A DNA stretch of 44,069 bases from Acidobacterium sp. (GCA_003131625.1 PKVY01000137.1:48058-92126), one strand, 5' to 3'. Counted from the stretch's first letter, positions 16,240 through 26,766 are shown. Notes: generated from the sequence alone by a model not told the origin. A program made the numbers and translations.

Positions 16240-16962
16240 ATGTGGATCAAAATCTGCGGCAACACCAATCTCGATGATGTGCGGATGGCCGCCGATGCTG
16301 GTGCGGACGCCGTCGGCTTCGTCTTCGCTTCCAGTCCGCGCCGTGTCACCGCGGGTCACATCGCAGCCATAATGCCCGATCTGCCTGCCGATCTAACAAA
16401 AATCGGCGTCTTTGACACTCAGAATTTCGATGAGATTGCACTCGCTCTCCGGTCTGCGGGACTGCACGGGGTTCAGCTTCACGGAGAACTCGATTTTTCG
16501 CTCGCGGAAAAACTGCGCAACCAGTTCGATCCCGGCTTCTTTCTCATCCAAACCCTGCATTGGGACCTGAACAGCGATCCCGCCCGCGCCGAGGAGCGGC
16601 TCCGCAACGAGCTCCGCGCCATCGCCCGGCATCGTGACATCGATGCGGTCCTGCTGGATACCAGAACGTCAACCGCATCCGGCGGAACGGGCAGAACCCT
16701 GGACTGGGCGCGCGCCAAAGACGTTCTCTCCGCTGAAGCCGGAAAACTGCGCATCATTCTCGCTGGCGGCCTGTATCCGGGCAATATCCGCGAAGCCATC
16801 CTCACCCTCCGCCCCTGGGGTGTCGACGTCTCCAGCGGCGTCGAATCCTCACCTGGCAAAAAGCATCCTGAATTTCTCCACGACTTCGTCCGCGCGGCCC
16901 GCCTCGCCTTCCTCGAAATCGAGCCGCCCCCCATGCTCCCCACTGCTGTGGGTCCGGTGTAA
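16240..16962 (+). CDS. trpF: Phosphoribosylanthranilate isomerase
   Basis: 240 residues, TIM barrel, catalyses the Amadori rearrangement before TrpC. The general base C6 is in KICGNTN and the general acid D140 is in VLLDTRT. Also seen: GADAVGFVFASSPRRVT, GVQLHG, LAGGLYPGNI and GVDVSSGVESSPGKK for phosphate binding. It starts five bases after trpC. The C-terminal 20 residues (LEIEPPPMLPTAVGPV) are an unconserved tail. Confidence 0.97.
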   Translation: MWIKICGNTNLDDVRMAADAGADAVGFVFASSPRRVTAGHIAAIMPDLPADLTKIGVFDTQNFDEIALALRSAGLHGVQLHGELDFSLAEKLRNQFDPGFFLIQTLHWDLNSDPARAEERLRNELRAIARHRDIDAVLLDTRTSTASGGTGRTLDWARAKDVLSAEAGKLRIILAGGLYPGNIREAILTLRPWGVDVSSGVESSPGKKHPEFLHDFVRAARLAFLEIEPPPMLPTAVGPV

Positions 16963-16971
16963 GGTGGAATC

Positions 16972-18174
16972 ATGGCAGCTACCGTGACCAGTCGCGTCGC
17001 AGGGCGCTTCGGCCCCTACGGCGGCCGCTACGTTCCGGAGACCCTCGTCGCCGCGCTCGACGAGCTGGAGCACGCGTACGCCGAGGCCCAGACCGATCCC
17101 GATTTCCACCTGAAACTCGACTCGCTGTTGCGCGACTACGCCGGCCGCCCCACCCCTCTTTATTTCGCCCCCCGCCTCACAGAATCGCTCGGCGGCGCAA
17201 AAATCTATCTCAAGCGCGAAGACCTCCTCCACACCGGCGCACACAAAATCAATAACTGCCTCGGTCAGGCGCTCCTTGCTGTGCGCATGGGCAAAAAACG
17301 CATCATCGCGGAAACCGGCGCGGGCCAGCACGGCGTCGCCACCGCCACCGTCTGCGCGCTCTTCGGCCTCGACTGCGTCGTCTACATGGGCGAAGAAGAC
17401 ATGCGCCGCCAGGAGCTCAACGTCTACCGCATGCGCATGCTCGGCGCGGAGGTCCGCGGCGTCTCCTCCGGCTCGCGCACCCTCAAAGACGCCATCAACG
17501 AAGCCATGCGCGACTGGGTCACCAACGTCCGCACCACCCACTACCTCCTCGGCAGCGTCCTCGGCGCGCACCCGTACCCCACCATGGTCCGGGATTTTCA
17601 TCGCGTCATCGGCCGCGAAGCCCGAGTCCAGATCCTCGAGAAAGAAAATCGCCTGCCCACTGCCATCATCGCCTGCGTCGGCGGCGGCTCCAACGCAATC
17701 GGCGCGTTCTACGAATTCATCCCCGACAAAGACGTCCGCCTCATCGGTGTGGAAGCCGGAGGCCGTGGCTCCGCGCTTGGCGAGCATGCGGCGCGTTTTA
17801 GCGGAGGATCTCCAGGCGTCCTTCAGGGCACCTATTCGTACGTCCTCCAGGATGACAACGGCCAGATCGCCCTCACCCACTCCGTCTCCGCCGGTCTCGA
17901 CTACGCCTCCATCGGCCCCGAACACGCCGCGCTCCACGACTCCGGCCGCGCCGAATATACCTCCGCCACCGACACCGAAGCTCTCGACGCCACCCTGCGC
18001 CTCGCGCGCACTGAGGGCATCATCCCCGCGCTCGAAAGCGCCCACGCCGTCGCCGAATGCCTCCGCCTCGCGCCGAGCCTCACCCCGCGCGACATCCTGC
18101 TCGTCAACATCTCCGGCCGCGGCGACAAGGACATGGGCATCCTCGCCCGCGAACTCCATCTATCGGGAGCCTAG
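16972..18174 (+). CDS. trpB: Tryptophan synthase beta chain
   Basis: 400 residues. Condenses indole with serine using PLP. K92 in [17 protein letters not shown] is the Schiff-base lysine; [15 protein letters not shown] contains the catalytic Glu, and [15 protein letters not shown] binds the PLP phosphate. [13 protein letters not shown] at the N-terminus is typical of TrpB1, the type that pairs with TrpA. It starts nine bases after trpF, and trpA follows six bases after its stop. Confidence 0.98.
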   Translation: MAATVTSRVAGRFGPYGGRYVPETLVAALDELEHAYAEAQTDPDFHLKLDSLLRDYAGRPTPLYFAPRLTESLGGAKIYLKREDLLHTGAHKINNCLGQALLAVRMGKKRIIAETGAGQHGVATATVCALFGLDCVVYMGEEDMRRQELNVYRMRMLGAEVRGVSSGSRTLKDAINEAMRDWVTNVRTTHYLLGSVLGAHPYPTMVRDFHRVIGREARVQILEKENRLPTAIIACVGGGSNAIGAFYEFIPDKDVRLIGVEAGGRGSALGEHAARFSGGSPGVLQGTYSYVLQDDNGQIALTHSVSAGLDYASIGPEHAALHDSGRAEYTSATDTEALDATLRLARTEGIIPALESAHAVAECLRLAPSLTPRDILLVNISGRGDKDMGILARELHLSGA

Positions 18175-18180
18175 CCAGCG

Positions 18181-18972
18181 ATGCCGATCCGTTTCGCCAG
18201 CAAACCCGGCCTCGTCGCCTACATCACCGTCGGCGACCCCGACCTCGCGACCACTCACAACATCGCGATCGCCGCAATTGACGCGGGCGCGGACGTCCTC
18301 GAACTCGGCGTCCCCTTCAGCGATCCACTCGCCGACGGCCCCGTCATCCAGCGCGCCAGCGAGCGCGCCGTGAAGAACGGCACCCGCCTCCACGACGTCC
18401 TCGCCCTCGCCGCCGCTCTGCGCCTCGAGCGCCCCCAGACCGGCCTCATCATCTTCACCTACTACAATCCCGTTCTCCGGTTCGGGCTCGAAAACTTCTG
18501 CGCCGCCGCGGAGCAAGCCGGCGTCGACGGCGTCCTCGTCACCGACATGATCGTCGAAGAAGCCGGCGACTACCTCGCAGCTCTCCATCGCCATCGTCTC
18601 GCGCCCATCTTTCTCGCCGCACCCACCAGTCCCGACGACCGCCTCGAACGCATCTGCGCCGCGTCGCAAGGATTCGTCTACGCCATCTCGCGCTTAGGCA
18701 TCACCGGCACGCGCGCCTCGCTCGAATCCGATGCCGAACAGCTCGTCCGCCGCCTGCGCCGCTTTACCAAACTTCCCATCGCCGTCGGCTTCGGCATCTC
18801 GAATCCCGAACAGTTCGCCGCGGTTGGTGAATTTGCCGACGCCGCCGCCATCGGCAGCGCGCTGGTCGCCACCATCGAGCAGGCCGGACCCAAAGACGCG
18901 CCCAGTTCCATCGCCCGATTTATTTCGGGCTTGCGCGGCGGAATCCGTGAGCCTGCCGTGCCTGCCCGCTGA
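18181..18972 (+). CDS. trpA: Tryptophan synthase alpha chain
   Basis: 263 residues, TIM barrel, cleaves indole-3-glycerol phosphate to indole and glyceraldehyde-3-phosphate and channels indole to TrpB. Catalytic E41 lies in [18 protein letters not shown] and D52 follows in the same loop. [13 protein letters not shown] and [10 protein letters not shown] form the phosphate site. It ends 83 bases before aroQ, the largest gap in the cluster, which could hold a secondary promoter; I see no clear one. Confidence 0.97.
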   Translation: MPIRFASKPGLVAYITVGDPDLATTHNIAIAAIDAGADVLELGVPFSDPLADGPVIQRASERAVKNGTRLHDVLALAAALRLERPQTGLIIFTYYNPVLRFGLENFCAAAEQAGVDGVLVTDMIVEEAGDYLAALHRHRLAPIFLAAPTSPDDRLERICAASQGFVYAISRLGITGTRASLESDAEQLVRRLRRFTKLPIAVGFGISNPEQFAAVGEFADAAAIGSALVATIEQAGPKDAPSSIARFISGLRGGIREPAVPAR

Positions 18973-19055
18973 AGAATTCTCCTCTTCGTATACGGTTGTA
19001 GTTGCGGATTTCTCCATGCCCCGGCGCTCCATCGCCCGGGTGGATAGGGAAGACC

Positions 19056-19376
19056 ATGGACTTAGAAACCTTCCGGCGCAAAATCGACGAACTCGATCGG
19101 CGCATCGTCGCCCTTATCAGCGAACGCGCCGCTGCCGCCCAGGAAATCGGCCGTCTGAAACGCGAGACCGACTTGCCCGTCTACGAGCCCAATCGCGAGC
19201 GCGTCATCTTCGACAACGTGCGCAGTCACAATCCTGGCCCGCTGCCCGACATCGAGCTCGTTCATATCTACGAGCGCATCGTCGACGTGATGCGAGCCCT
19301 GCAGCGCAACGAGCTCGCCTCTCGCCCGAACCCGCCCGCATCCGGCGCGCAGATCCAGACAGGAAAAGAAAAATGA
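19056..19376 (+). CDS. aroQ: Chorismate mutase, AroQ class
   Basis: 106 residues, all-helical. Converts chorismate to prephenate at the entry to Phe/Tyr synthesis. [20 protein letters not shown], then [20 protein letters not shown], carries the conserved Arg/Lys/Glu set of the AroQ monofunctional enzymes. ATG 19056 gives the standard N-terminus ([13 protein letters not shown]). The stop overlaps the next start as ATGA, so it is translationally coupled to the DAHP synthase gene. The last 20 residues are a polar tail. Confidence 0.93.
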   Translation: MDLETFRRKIDELDRRIVALISERAAAAQEIGRLKRETDLPVYEPNRERVIFDNVRSHNPGPLPDIELVHIYERIVDVMRALQRNELASRPNPPASGAQIQTGKEK

Positions 19377-20389
19377 TTGTTGCTATGCAGGATCGCGCGA
19401 CCGAAGAAGAGATCCAGGCCGTTGTCGAGCGCATGATGGAAATCGGCTTCAATGTCCACCGCACCACTGGGACCGTCCAGACCATCCTCGCCGGCGTCGG
19501 CACCCCCGGCGTTTTCGAGCACCAGGAATTCGAGGTCCTCGCCGGAGTCGCGGAAGTCATCCGCATCTCGTCGCCCTATAAACTCGCCGGACGCAGCTTC
19601 CGCCCCGAGGGCACCATCGTCCGCTTTCCCAACGGCGTCAGCATCGGCGGCGACGAAGTCGTCGTCATGGCCGGACCCTGCTCCGTCGAAAGCCGCGAGC
19701 AGATTTTCTCCAGCGCCAAAATCGTCAAAGATGCGGGCGCGAAATTTCTGCGCGGCGGCGCCTTCAAACCCCGCAGCTCGCCCTACTCCTTCCAGGGCCT
19801 CGGCCTCGATGCGCTCAAGCTCCTCCGCGAAGCCGGCGACGCCCACGGCTTGCTCGTCGTCAGCGAGGTCATGGAGATCTCCCAGATCGAACCGATGATG
19901 CCGTACGTCGACCTCTTCCAGGTCGGCGCGCGCAACATGCAGAACTTCAACCTCCTCCGCGAGCTCGGCGCAGTCCGCCGCCCTGTCCTGCTCAAGCGCG
20001 GCATCGCCGCCACCATCGAAGAGTTGCTGCTCTCCGCCGAATACCTCCTCGCCGGCGGCAACTACGACGTCATCCTCTGCGAGCGCGGCATTCGCACCTT
20101 CGAAACCTACACCCGCAACACCATGGATATCTCCGCCATCCCCGTCGTGAAAACGCTCTCGCACCTGCCCATCGTCGGCGATCCCTCCCATGGCACCGGC
20201 CGTCGCGACAAGGTTCCCGCCATGGCGCGCGCCACCGTCGCCGCAGGCGGCGACGGCCTCCTCATCGAAGTCCACCCCAACCCCGACAAAGCGCTTTCCG
20301 ACGGCGCGCAGTCGCTTTTCCCCGAGCAGTTCGCCGAGCTCATGGGCTCGCTGCGCGTGATCGCCTCCGCTGTGGAGCGCACGATTTGA
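19373..20389 (+). CDS. aroF: 3-deoxy-7-phosphoheptulonate synthase, type I-beta with N-terminal ferredoxin-like domain
   Basis: 338 residues, condenses PEP with erythrose-4-phosphate, the first committed step of the shikimate pathway. Residues 1-70 ([20 protein letters not shown], then [16 protein letters not shown]) form the ferredoxin-like regulatory domain known from Thermotoga-type enzymes; the barrel follows with [38 protein letters not shown] and [13 protein letters not shown]. The FL domain implies feedback control by Tyr and/or Phe, which fits its place between aroQ and tyrA. Four-base overlaps with both neighbours. Confidence 0.96.
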   Translation: MIVAMQDRATEEEIQAVVERMMEIGFNVHRTTGTVQTILAGVGTPGVFEHQEFEVLAGVAEVIRISSPYKLAGRSFRPEGTIVRFPNGVSIGGDEVVVMAGPCSVESREQIFSSAKIVKDAGAKFLRGGAFKPRSSPYSFQGLGLDALKLLREAGDAHGLLVVSEVMEISQIEPMMPYVDLFQVGARNMQNFNLLRELGAVRRPVLLKRGIAATIEELLLSAEYLLAGGNYDVILCERGIRTFETYTRNTMDISAIPVVKTLSHLPIVGDPSHGTGRRDKVPAMARATVAAGGDGLLIEVHPNPDKALSDGAQSLFPEQFAELMGSLRVIASAVERTI

Positions 20390-21309
20390 AGCCCCACAGT
20401 GAAGTCCTGGCGCGAAGCGCCCATCGCCTGGACGGCCAGTCCCGCATCGCGATCCTCGGCACCGGCCTCATCGGCGCATCCGTTGGCCTCGCCTTGCGCT
20501 CCCACGGTTTCTCCGGATCCATCGCCGGCTGGGACCCCAACCCCCAGCAACTCCACGCCGCTCTCCGTCGCGAAGCCATCACCGTCTCAGCCGACGATCC
20601 ACTCACCGCTGCTGCGGAAGCAAACGTCATCCTCCTCGGCGGTCCCGTCTTCACCGTCCTGGAATGGCTCGACCGACTCGCCCCGCTCCTGCGCGAAGAC
20701 CAGCTCGTCACCGACGTGGGCAGCGTCAAAGGCGCGATTTGTGCCCGTGCCCGTGACAAATACAACGCGCCAGGCCAGCCTGGCTTCCTCCCTGGCCATC
20801 CCATGGCGGGCAAAGAAGTCAGCGGCGCCGACCATGCCGACAGTGCGCTCTTCGACGGCGCAGTCTGGCTCTTCGCGGAATGCTCCGACAGCAACATGAA
20901 TCCCGCCGCTCACGTCCTCGCCAACGAATGGCGGGCCTGGGTCGGCCGCTTCGGCTCCCGCGTCCTCGACATCGACCCCGACCGCCATGACGTTCTCTGC
21001 GCCTGGATCAGCCATCTGCCGCAATTCGTCTCCACTGCCATGTGCGCGCTGCTCGAAGACGAATTCGCCGCCAACGCCGACCTGCTCCCCATCGGCGGCC
21101 GCGCCCTGCGCGAGATGACCCGTCTCGGGGAAAGCCCCTTTTCCATGTGGCGCGATATCGCCCACACCAACTCCGAAGCCATCGCCCAAACCCTCCACGC
21201 CCTCGAACAGCGCCTCGCCCACATCCGCGAAAATCTCAAAACCCCCGAACTCCGCGACGAATTCGACCGTGCCAACCGCTTCCGCCTCCGCGATTCACAG
21301 AAACCCTGA
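20386..21309 (+). CDS. tyrA: Prephenate dehydrogenase
   Basis: 307 residues; oxidative decarboxylation of prephenate to hydroxyphenylpyruvate with NAD(P). The Rossmann motif [19 protein letters not shown] is at about 22-40. [27 protein letters not shown] and the helical C-terminal half ([29 protein letters not shown]) are typical. The start is TTG 20386, overlapping the aroF stop as TTGA; no better in-frame start lies near. It is the last gene of the cluster. No pheA is present, so phenylalanine needs a gene outside the window. Confidence 0.94.
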   Translation: MKPHSEVLARSAHRLDGQSRIAILGTGLIGASVGLALRSHGFSGSIAGWDPNPQQLHAALRREAITVSADDPLTAAAEANVILLGGPVFTVLEWLDRLAPLLREDQLVTDVGSVKGAICARARDKYNAPGQPGFLPGHPMAGKEVSGADHADSALFDGAVWLFAECSDSNMNPAAHVLANEWRAWVGRFGSRVLDIDPDRHDVLCAWISHLPQFVSTAMCALLEDEFAANADLLPIGGRALREMTRLGESPFSMWRDIAHTNSEAIAQTLHALEQRLAHIRENLKTPELRDEFDRANRFRLRDSQKP

Positions 21310-21421
21310 GCTTGGCCGGCTCCTGTACAAAACGCTCCGCAGCTGAAATGGCCTGCGATGGCCAACTTGTAACAACACAGGTACACTTGCCATTCGCAAA
21401 TTTTTCATAGTCGGAGGGTCT

Positions 21422-24400
21422 GTGCCGCGCCATCTGCGTCTGGTGTTCCTCGCCCTGTTCGTCCTTCCCCTTGTTGCCTACGCCTCACCGCTGCTCCTCC
21501 TCCATCCCACGCTCAGCAAAGATCAAATCGCCTTTCGCCACGCCGATGACATCTGGGTCGTCGCGCGCACCGGCGGCGATGCGATTCGCCTCACCTCCAC
21601 GGCTTCGGTCGTCGCCGGCCCATTCTTCTCGCCCGACGGCCAGACCCTCGCATACTCCTCCCGCGTTCACGGCAATGTCGATGTCTACACCGTGTCCGTG
21701 AACGGCGGTGTCCCACGCCGCCTCACCTGGCACCCCGGCGATGACAGCGTCGTCGGATGGTCTCCCGACGGCAAAGACATCCTCTTCCTCAGCGGCCGCA
21801 CCGCGTGGAACGACTTCGCCCAGCTCTTCCGCATCCACGCCGACGGCTCCGGGCTTCCCGTCGAGCTTCCGCTGCCCTCCGCCGACAGCGCCTCTCTCTC
21901 GCCCGACGGCAAACAGATTGCCTACACCCCCTTCAACCAGTGGCAGCGTGCCTGGAAGCGCTACCGCGGCGGCCAAACCGAGCCCGTCTGGATCGTCGAC
22001 CTCGCCACACTCGACCTCACCAAAGTCCCCCGCGACAACTCCAACGACTCCAACCCCCTCTGGATCGGCGACAAAGTCTACTTCCTCTCCGATCGCAACG
22101 GTCCCGTCACGCTCTTCAGCTACGACACCAAATCGAAGCAGGTCGAGCAGGTCGTCGAAAACAAGAGCTTCGATCTAAAGTCCGCCAGCGCCGGTCCCGG
22201 CGGCATCGTCTATGAGCAGTTCGGCAGCATCCATCTCTACGACACCGTCGCTGGTGCCCAGCACCCCGTCGACATCACTCTCCACGGCGATCTGCCCGCG
22301 CTCGAACCCAGCCTCGCCGTCATCGATCCGCACCTGATCCTCAACGCCTATATCTCGCCCACCGGCGCGCGCGCCGCGTTTGAAGCCCATGGCGACATCT
22401 TCACCGTTCCCGCCGAGAAGGGCGATGCGCGCAACCTCACCAACACCTCCAACGCCGCCGAGCGCGATCCGGCCTGGTCCACCGACGGCAAATCCATCGC
22501 GTATTTCAGCGACGCCTCCGGCGAATATCAGCTCTACATCCGCGATCAAAACGGCATTGCGCCGCCGAAGGTCATCGACCTCGGTCCCGAACCGTCCTAC
22601 TTCTACTCACCGCGCTGGTCGCCCGATTCGAAGCGCATCCTTTACTCCGACAAGAAGCTGCATCTCTGGTATCTCGACGTCGACAACCCTCATCCCGTCC
22701 TGGTCGATACCGAAAATTACGAAGGCTTCGAATTCGCGGGCAGCGCTACCTGGTCCCCCGACGGCAAATGGATCGCCTACCTCAAGACCCTGCATAACTT
22801 CATGCATGCCGTCTTCCTCTATTCCCTCGACACCCAAAAAACCATGCAGGTCACCGATGGCATGAGCGACGTCGGCAGCATCGCCTTCGATCGCAACGGC
22901 AAGTATCTCTACTTCACCGCCTCCACCAACGTCGGACCCTCGGTCGCCGGTTTCGATCTGTCCAGCCTCGACCGCGCCGTCTCGAGCAACGTCTACGTCG
23001 TCGTGCTTTCCAAAGATCTGCCCTCGCCTCTCCCTCCCGAAAGCGATGACGAAAAGGCCAGGGACGAAAAATCAAAGGACGACACCAAGCCCGCTGCCGA
23101 TGAGGCAAAGAAGACCGACGACCAGGCTGCGAAGGACAAAAAAGACGAAACCGCGAGCAAGGAAAAGAAGGACGAAAAGAAACTGCCCGTCGTCAAGGTC
23201 GACTTCGACGGCATCGACCAGCGCATCCTGGCGCTGCCCATCCCCGCCCGCAACTACGTCGATCTCCAGGCAGGCAAAGAAGGCGTGCTCTACATCGCCG
23301 AAGGCAGCGCGGTCGCCAACCCATCCCAGCGCAACGGGTCCGGCATTCACGCCCTCTGGCGCTTCTCTCTCGAAAAACGCGAGACCACCGAAGTTCTCTC
23401 CGGCATCGACGGCTACTCGATCTCCGCCAACGGCGAAAAGATGCTCTACAAGAAAGGCGATTCATGGCTCATCGCCACCGCGGACGACGTGAAGGAAAAG
23501 CCCGGTAAGCCGCTCAACCTCGGCAGTCTCCAGGCCGACGTCGATCCCCGTGCCGAGTATCGCCAGATGTATCGCGAAACCTGGCGCATCGAGCGCGATT
23601 TCTTCTACGACCCCAACCACCACGGCCTCGACATCGCGAAAGTCGAGAAGCGCTACGAGCCGTACCTTGACGGCATCGGCTCGCGCGACGAGCTGAATTA
23701 CCTCTTCGAAGAAATGCTCGGCGAAATCACCGTCGGCCACATGTTCATTCGCGGTCCCGGCGAACCCGATCACTCGCCGCACACCGGCCTCCTCGGCGCC
23801 GACTACTCCGTCGACCACGACCGTTACCGTTTCGCCCACATCTACAACGGCGAAAACTGGAATCCCGCTCTGCACGCCCCGCTCACCCAGCCCGGCGTCA
23901 ATGTGAAGGAAGGCGAGTATCTGCTCGCCGTCAACGGCCGCGATCTGCACGCCTCCGACAACATCTACAGCTTCTTCGAAGGAACCGCCGGCCACCAGGT
24001 CGTGCTGCACGTCGGTCCAAATCCAGACGGCGCTGGCGCGCGCGATGTCACCGTCGTCGCCATCGAGTCGGAACATGGCCTGCGCAACCTCGCCTTCATT
24101 GAAGGCACCCGTCGCAAAGTCGACGAGATGACCGGCGGTCAGGTCGCGTACGTTTACATCCCGAACACCGCGGGCGCCGGCTTCACCAACTTCAACCGCT
24201 ACTTCTTCGCCCAGGTGCAGAAGAAAGGTGTCATCATCGACGAGCGTTACAACGAAGGCGGCCAGATCGCCGACTACGTCATCGACACGCTGCGCCGCGT
24301 CCCCATGTCCCGCTACGAAACCCGCGAAGGCGAGGACGTCACCGATCCCGCCGGCGCCATCTTCGGTCCCAAGGCGATGCTCATTAACCAGTCCGCTGGC

Positions 24401-24763
24401 TCCGGCGGCGACCTCATGCCCTGGTACTTCCGCAAGGCCGGCCTCGGCCCGCTCATCGGCGTGCGCACCTGGGGAGGACTCGTCGGCATCGGCGGCTATC
24501 CTGTCCTCCTCGATGGCGGCTCGATCACCGCTCCTCGCACTGCGATCTACGGCCTGAAAGGGCAGTTTGAGGTCGAGAACCACGGCATCCCGCCTGACAT
24601 CGAGGTCGAATACGATCCCAAATCTGTCGCCGCCGGTCATGATCCGCAACTCGATCGCGCCGTGCAGTACGTCATGGAGCAGCTCAAAGAACATCCCCTG
24701 CCCACCTGGCCCAAGCCGCCTTACCCGAATTACCACGAGCACGACAGCCTCGGCGTTCACTGA
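21422..24763 (+). CDS. Secreted tricorn-type S41 protease with beta-propeller
   Basis: 1113 residues from GTG 21422, with CGGAGG just upstream. Signal peptide 1-22 (LVFLALFVLPLVAYASP). Residues 25-530 carry PD40/TolB-type propeller blades (SPDGQTLAYSSR, SPDGKDILFLS, SPDGKQIAYTP, STDGKSIAYFS, SPDGKWIAYLK). A highly charged Lys/Asp linker spans about 540-590. The C-terminal half has the tricorn core, a PDZ-like domain (about 800-890) and the S41 catalytic part with the nucleophile region NQSAGSGGDLMPW (S991/S994) and a Glu in VENHGIPPDIEVE. At the usual Ser-His pair it reads ITVGHMF, with H773 kept but Gly in place of Ser. Probably a periplasmic or exported peptidase. Confidence 0.92.
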   Translation: MPRHLRLVFLALFVLPLVAYASPLLLLHPTLSKDQIAFRHADDIWVVARTGGDAIRLTSTASVVAGPFFSPDGQTLAYSSRVHGNVDVYTVSVNGGVPRRLTWHPGDDSVVGWSPDGKDILFLSGRTAWNDFAQLFRIHADGSGLPVELPLPSADSASLSPDGKQIAYTPFNQWQRAWKRYRGGQTEPVWIVDLATLDLTKVPRDNSNDSNPLWIGDKVYFLSDRNGPVTLFSYDTKSKQVEQVVENKSFDLKSASAGPGGIVYEQFGSIHLYDTVAGAQHPVDITLHGDLPALEPSLAVIDPHLILNAYISPTGARAAFEAHGDIFTVPAEKGDARNLTNTSNAAERDPAWSTDGKSIAYFSDASGEYQLYIRDQNGIAPPKVIDLGPEPSYFYSPRWSPDSKRILYSDKKLHLWYLDVDNPHPVLVDTENYEGFEFAGSATWSPDGKWIAYLKTLHNFMHAVFLYSLDTQKTMQVTDGMSDVGSIAFDRNGKYLYFTASTNVGPSVAGFDLSSLDRAVSSNVYVVVLSKDLPSPLPPESDDEKARDEKSKDDTKPAADEAKKTDDQAAKDKKDETASKEKKDEKKLPVVKVDFDGIDQRILALPIPARNYVDLQAGKEGVLYIAEGSAVANPSQRNGSGIHALWRFSLEKRETTEVLSGIDGYSISANGEKMLYKKGDSWLIATADDVKEKPGKPLNLGSLQADVDPRAEYRQMYRETWRIERDFFYDPNHHGLDIAKVEKRYEPYLDGIGSRDELNYLFEEMLGEITVGHMFIRGPGEPDHSPHTGLLGADYSVDHDRYRFAHIYNGENWNPALHAPLTQPGVNVKEGEYLLAVNGRDLHASDNIYSFFEGTAGHQVVLHVGPNPDGAGARDVTVVAIESEHGLRNLAFIEGTRRKVDEMTGGQVAYVYIPNTAGAGFTNFNRYFFAQVQKKGVIIDERYNEGGQIADYVIDTLRRVPMSRYETREGEDVTDPAGAIFGPKAMLINQSAGSGGDLMPWYFRKAGLGPLIGVRTWGGLVGIGGYPVLLDGGSITAPRTAIYGLKGQFEVENHGIPPDIEVEYDPKSVAAGHDPQLDRAVQYVMEQLKEHPLPTWPKPPYPNYHEHDSLGVH

Positions 24764-24788
24764 AGCGAAAGTATTCTCGAAACCCACG

Positions 24789-24819
24789 GGCCGGAGCCAT
24801 CCCTCCGGCCATTTCTTTT
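24789..24819 (+). terminator. Intrinsic terminator after the tricorn protease gene
   Basis: GGCCGGAG (24789-24796) pairs with CTCCGGCC (24803-24810) around CCATCC, followed by ATTTCTTTT. It separates the protease from the GH2 gene, which therefore probably has its own promoter in 24820-24882. Confidence 0.85.
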
Positions 24820-24882
24820 GCGTGCCGCATTGCGGGAACCCCCTGCAGCGCGAGTCGCCCATCGCCCGACAGGCGGATTAAG

Positions 24883-26709
24883 ATGGTCCGCATGTGCCGC
24901 CGTTCTGCGCTCCGCCTTGCTATCTCATCCGCGCTTGCACTCCTCACCACCGCCGCGTACCCGCAGCAAACCACGTTGCTCGTCGACCTCGACCATCGCC
25001 CGCAGGTCTCGCTCGACGGCCCCTGGCACTATATCGCCGATCCCTATCGCGAAGGTTGGGGATCGAACCCCGACCACGCCAGCCTCAACGGCTACGCGAA
25101 GAACGCGCACTACGTCCCGGGCGGCCCCCTCCTCCAGTACGACTTCGCCCGATCGCCCACGCTCGACGTCCCCGGCGACTGGAACTCCCAGAAAGATTCT
25201 CTCTTCTACTACGAAGGCCTGCTCTGGTACCAGCGCGACTTCACGTACCATCCGAAGCCGCACACGCACCTCTTCATCCACTTCGGCGCGGTCAATTACG
25301 CCGCCCACATCTTCGTCAACGGCCAGCACGTCTGCGATCACGAAGGCGGCTTCATTCCCTTTGACTGCGAGATCACCGGCATCGTGAAAGATGGCGACAA
25401 CTTCGTCGTCGCCGCCGTCGATAACCAGCGCACCGTAGACCGCGTTCCCACGCTCCGCACCGATTGGTGGAATTACGGCGGCATCACCCACCCCGTATCC
25501 CTCGTCGAGCTCCCCGACACCTACATCGACGACTACTCTCTCCAGCTCAAACGCGGCAGCTCTAACCAGATCGAAGGCTACGTCCACGTCACCGGAGTTG
25601 ACTCAGGCACTCGCGTCACCCTGCGCATCCCCGACCTGCACATCGAAAAAGATGCCGTCACAGATACAAATGGCCGCGCCGCATTCAGCTTCGCAGTTCC
25701 CGGCCTCGAGCTCTGGTCCCCCGACCATCCCCGCCTTTACTCCATCTCGCTCCACGCCAACCCTGACGATCTAAAGGATGAAATCGGCTTCCGCACCATC
25801 GAGGCCCAGGGCGATCAGATCCTTCTCAACGGCAAGCCCGTCTTCCTGCGCGGCATCGCCTTTCACGACGAAGCCCCCTTCCGCTCCGGCCGCTCCTGGT
25901 CCGACAAAGACGCTGAAACCCTCCTGGGCTGGGCGCACGAGCTCCACTGCAACTTCGTCCGCATGGCCCACTACCCCCACACCGAAAATGAATATCGCCT
26001 CGCCGACAAGCTCGGGCTCATGGTCTGGTCTGAAATCCCCGTCTACTGGGGCATCGACTGGACCAACCCGCCCACCCTCGCCAGCGCCAAACAGCAGCTC
26101 TCGGAAATGATCCGCCGCGACCACAACCACGCCTCGGTGATTATGTGGTCCATGTCCAACGAAACCCCCGAGAGCCCCGAGCGCGACGCCTTCATTCATC
26201 AGCTCGCCGTCGAAGCACGCAGCGAAGACCCCACTCGCCTCATCACCTCCGCCATCGTCACGCATTTCAAAGGGACCACTGCCACGCTCGACGATCCGCT
26301 CGGCAAGGACCTCGACGTCCTCGGCTACAACGAGTACATCGGCTGGTACATGGGCAACGCGGCCACCATCCCCGATTACACCTGGCAAAATCCCATGGGC
26401 AAGCCAGTGATCATCAGCGAATTTGGCGCCGACGCCGAAGCCGGCCTGCACGGCCCCGCCTCTGAAATGTTCACCGAGGAATATCAGGACTACGTCTTCC
26501 GCCAGCAATTCCTTATGCTCGGCAAAATGCCCTTCCTGCGCGGTATGACTCCCTGGGTCCTGATGGATTTCCGCAGCCCCATGCGCCAGCTCCCCGGCAT
26601 CCAGGACGGCTACAACCGCAAAGGCCTGGTCTCTGACAAAGGAGAAAAGAAGAAGGCCTTCTTTACCCTCCAGGACTACTACACGCACAAGCAGGAACAG
26701 CAGCCCTGA
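24883..26709 (+). CDS. Secreted glycoside hydrolase family 2 (beta-glucuronidase/galactosidase-like)
   Basis: 608 residues with a signal peptide ending near AYPQQ. Domain order is typical of GH2: sugar-binding jelly roll (30-210; LWYQRDFTY, HFGAVNYAAHIFVNGQHV, DWWNYGGI), an Ig-like domain (215-300), and a TIM barrel (300-590). The acid/base is E427 in WSMSNETPES and the nucleophile E513 in VIISEFGAD; NFVRMAHYPHTENEYRLADKLGLMVWSEIPVYWG is the usual barrel core. The compact three-domain length is closer to beta-glucuronidases than to LacZ, but the substrate cannot be fixed from sequence. ATG 24892 is an alternative start. Convergent with the MbfA-like gene. Confidence 0.92.
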   Translation: MVRMCRRSALRLAISSALALLTTAAYPQQTTLLVDLDHRPQVSLDGPWHYIADPYREGWGSNPDHASLNGYAKNAHYVPGGPLLQYDFARSPTLDVPGDWNSQKDSLFYYEGLLWYQRDFTYHPKPHTHLFIHFGAVNYAAHIFVNGQHVCDHEGGFIPFDCEITGIVKDGDNFVVAAVDNQRTVDRVPTLRTDWWNYGGITHPVSLVELPDTYIDDYSLQLKRGSSNQIEGYVHVTGVDSGTRVTLRIPDLHIEKDAVTDTNGRAAFSFAVPGLELWSPDHPRLYSISLHANPDDLKDEIGFRTIEAQGDQILLNGKPVFLRGIAFHDEAPFRSGRSWSDKDAETLLGWAHELHCNFVRMAHYPHTENEYRLADKLGLMVWSEIPVYWGIDWTNPPTLASAKQQLSEMIRRDHNHASVIMWSMSNETPESPERDAFIHQLAVEARSEDPTRLITSAIVTHFKGTTATLDDPLGKDLDVLGYNEYIGWYMGNAATIPDYTWQNPMGKPVIISEFGADAEAGLHGPASEMFTEEYQDYVFRQQFLMLGKMPFLRGMTPWVLMDFRSPMRQLPGIQDGYNRKGLVSDKGEKKKAFFTLQDYYTHKQEQQP

Positions 26710-26720
26710 TCCAACTTCCA

Positions 26721-26766
26721 CCGCCGGGTGCCCAACGCCTGCCCGTAATTGGCAGATGCGGGTGCC
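26721..26766. repeat. GGGTGCCC-type dispersed hairpin element
   Basis: GGGTGCCC (26726-26733) and GGGTGCC (26760-26766) flank a small TGCC/GGCA stem. The same GGTGCCCC core opens the hairpin at 39456-39483. Such short hairpins are common between genes in this phylum; here it lies between convergent genes. Confidence 0.45.

Noticed and set aside
16849-18159. 436-codon minus-strand frame opposite trpB
   Set aside because: Shadow of trpB; Ala/Asp/Val-rich with no motif.
23462-24862. 466-codon minus-strand frame opposite the tricorn protease
   Set aside because: Shadow; no signal, no family features, overlaps the catalytic core coding sequence.
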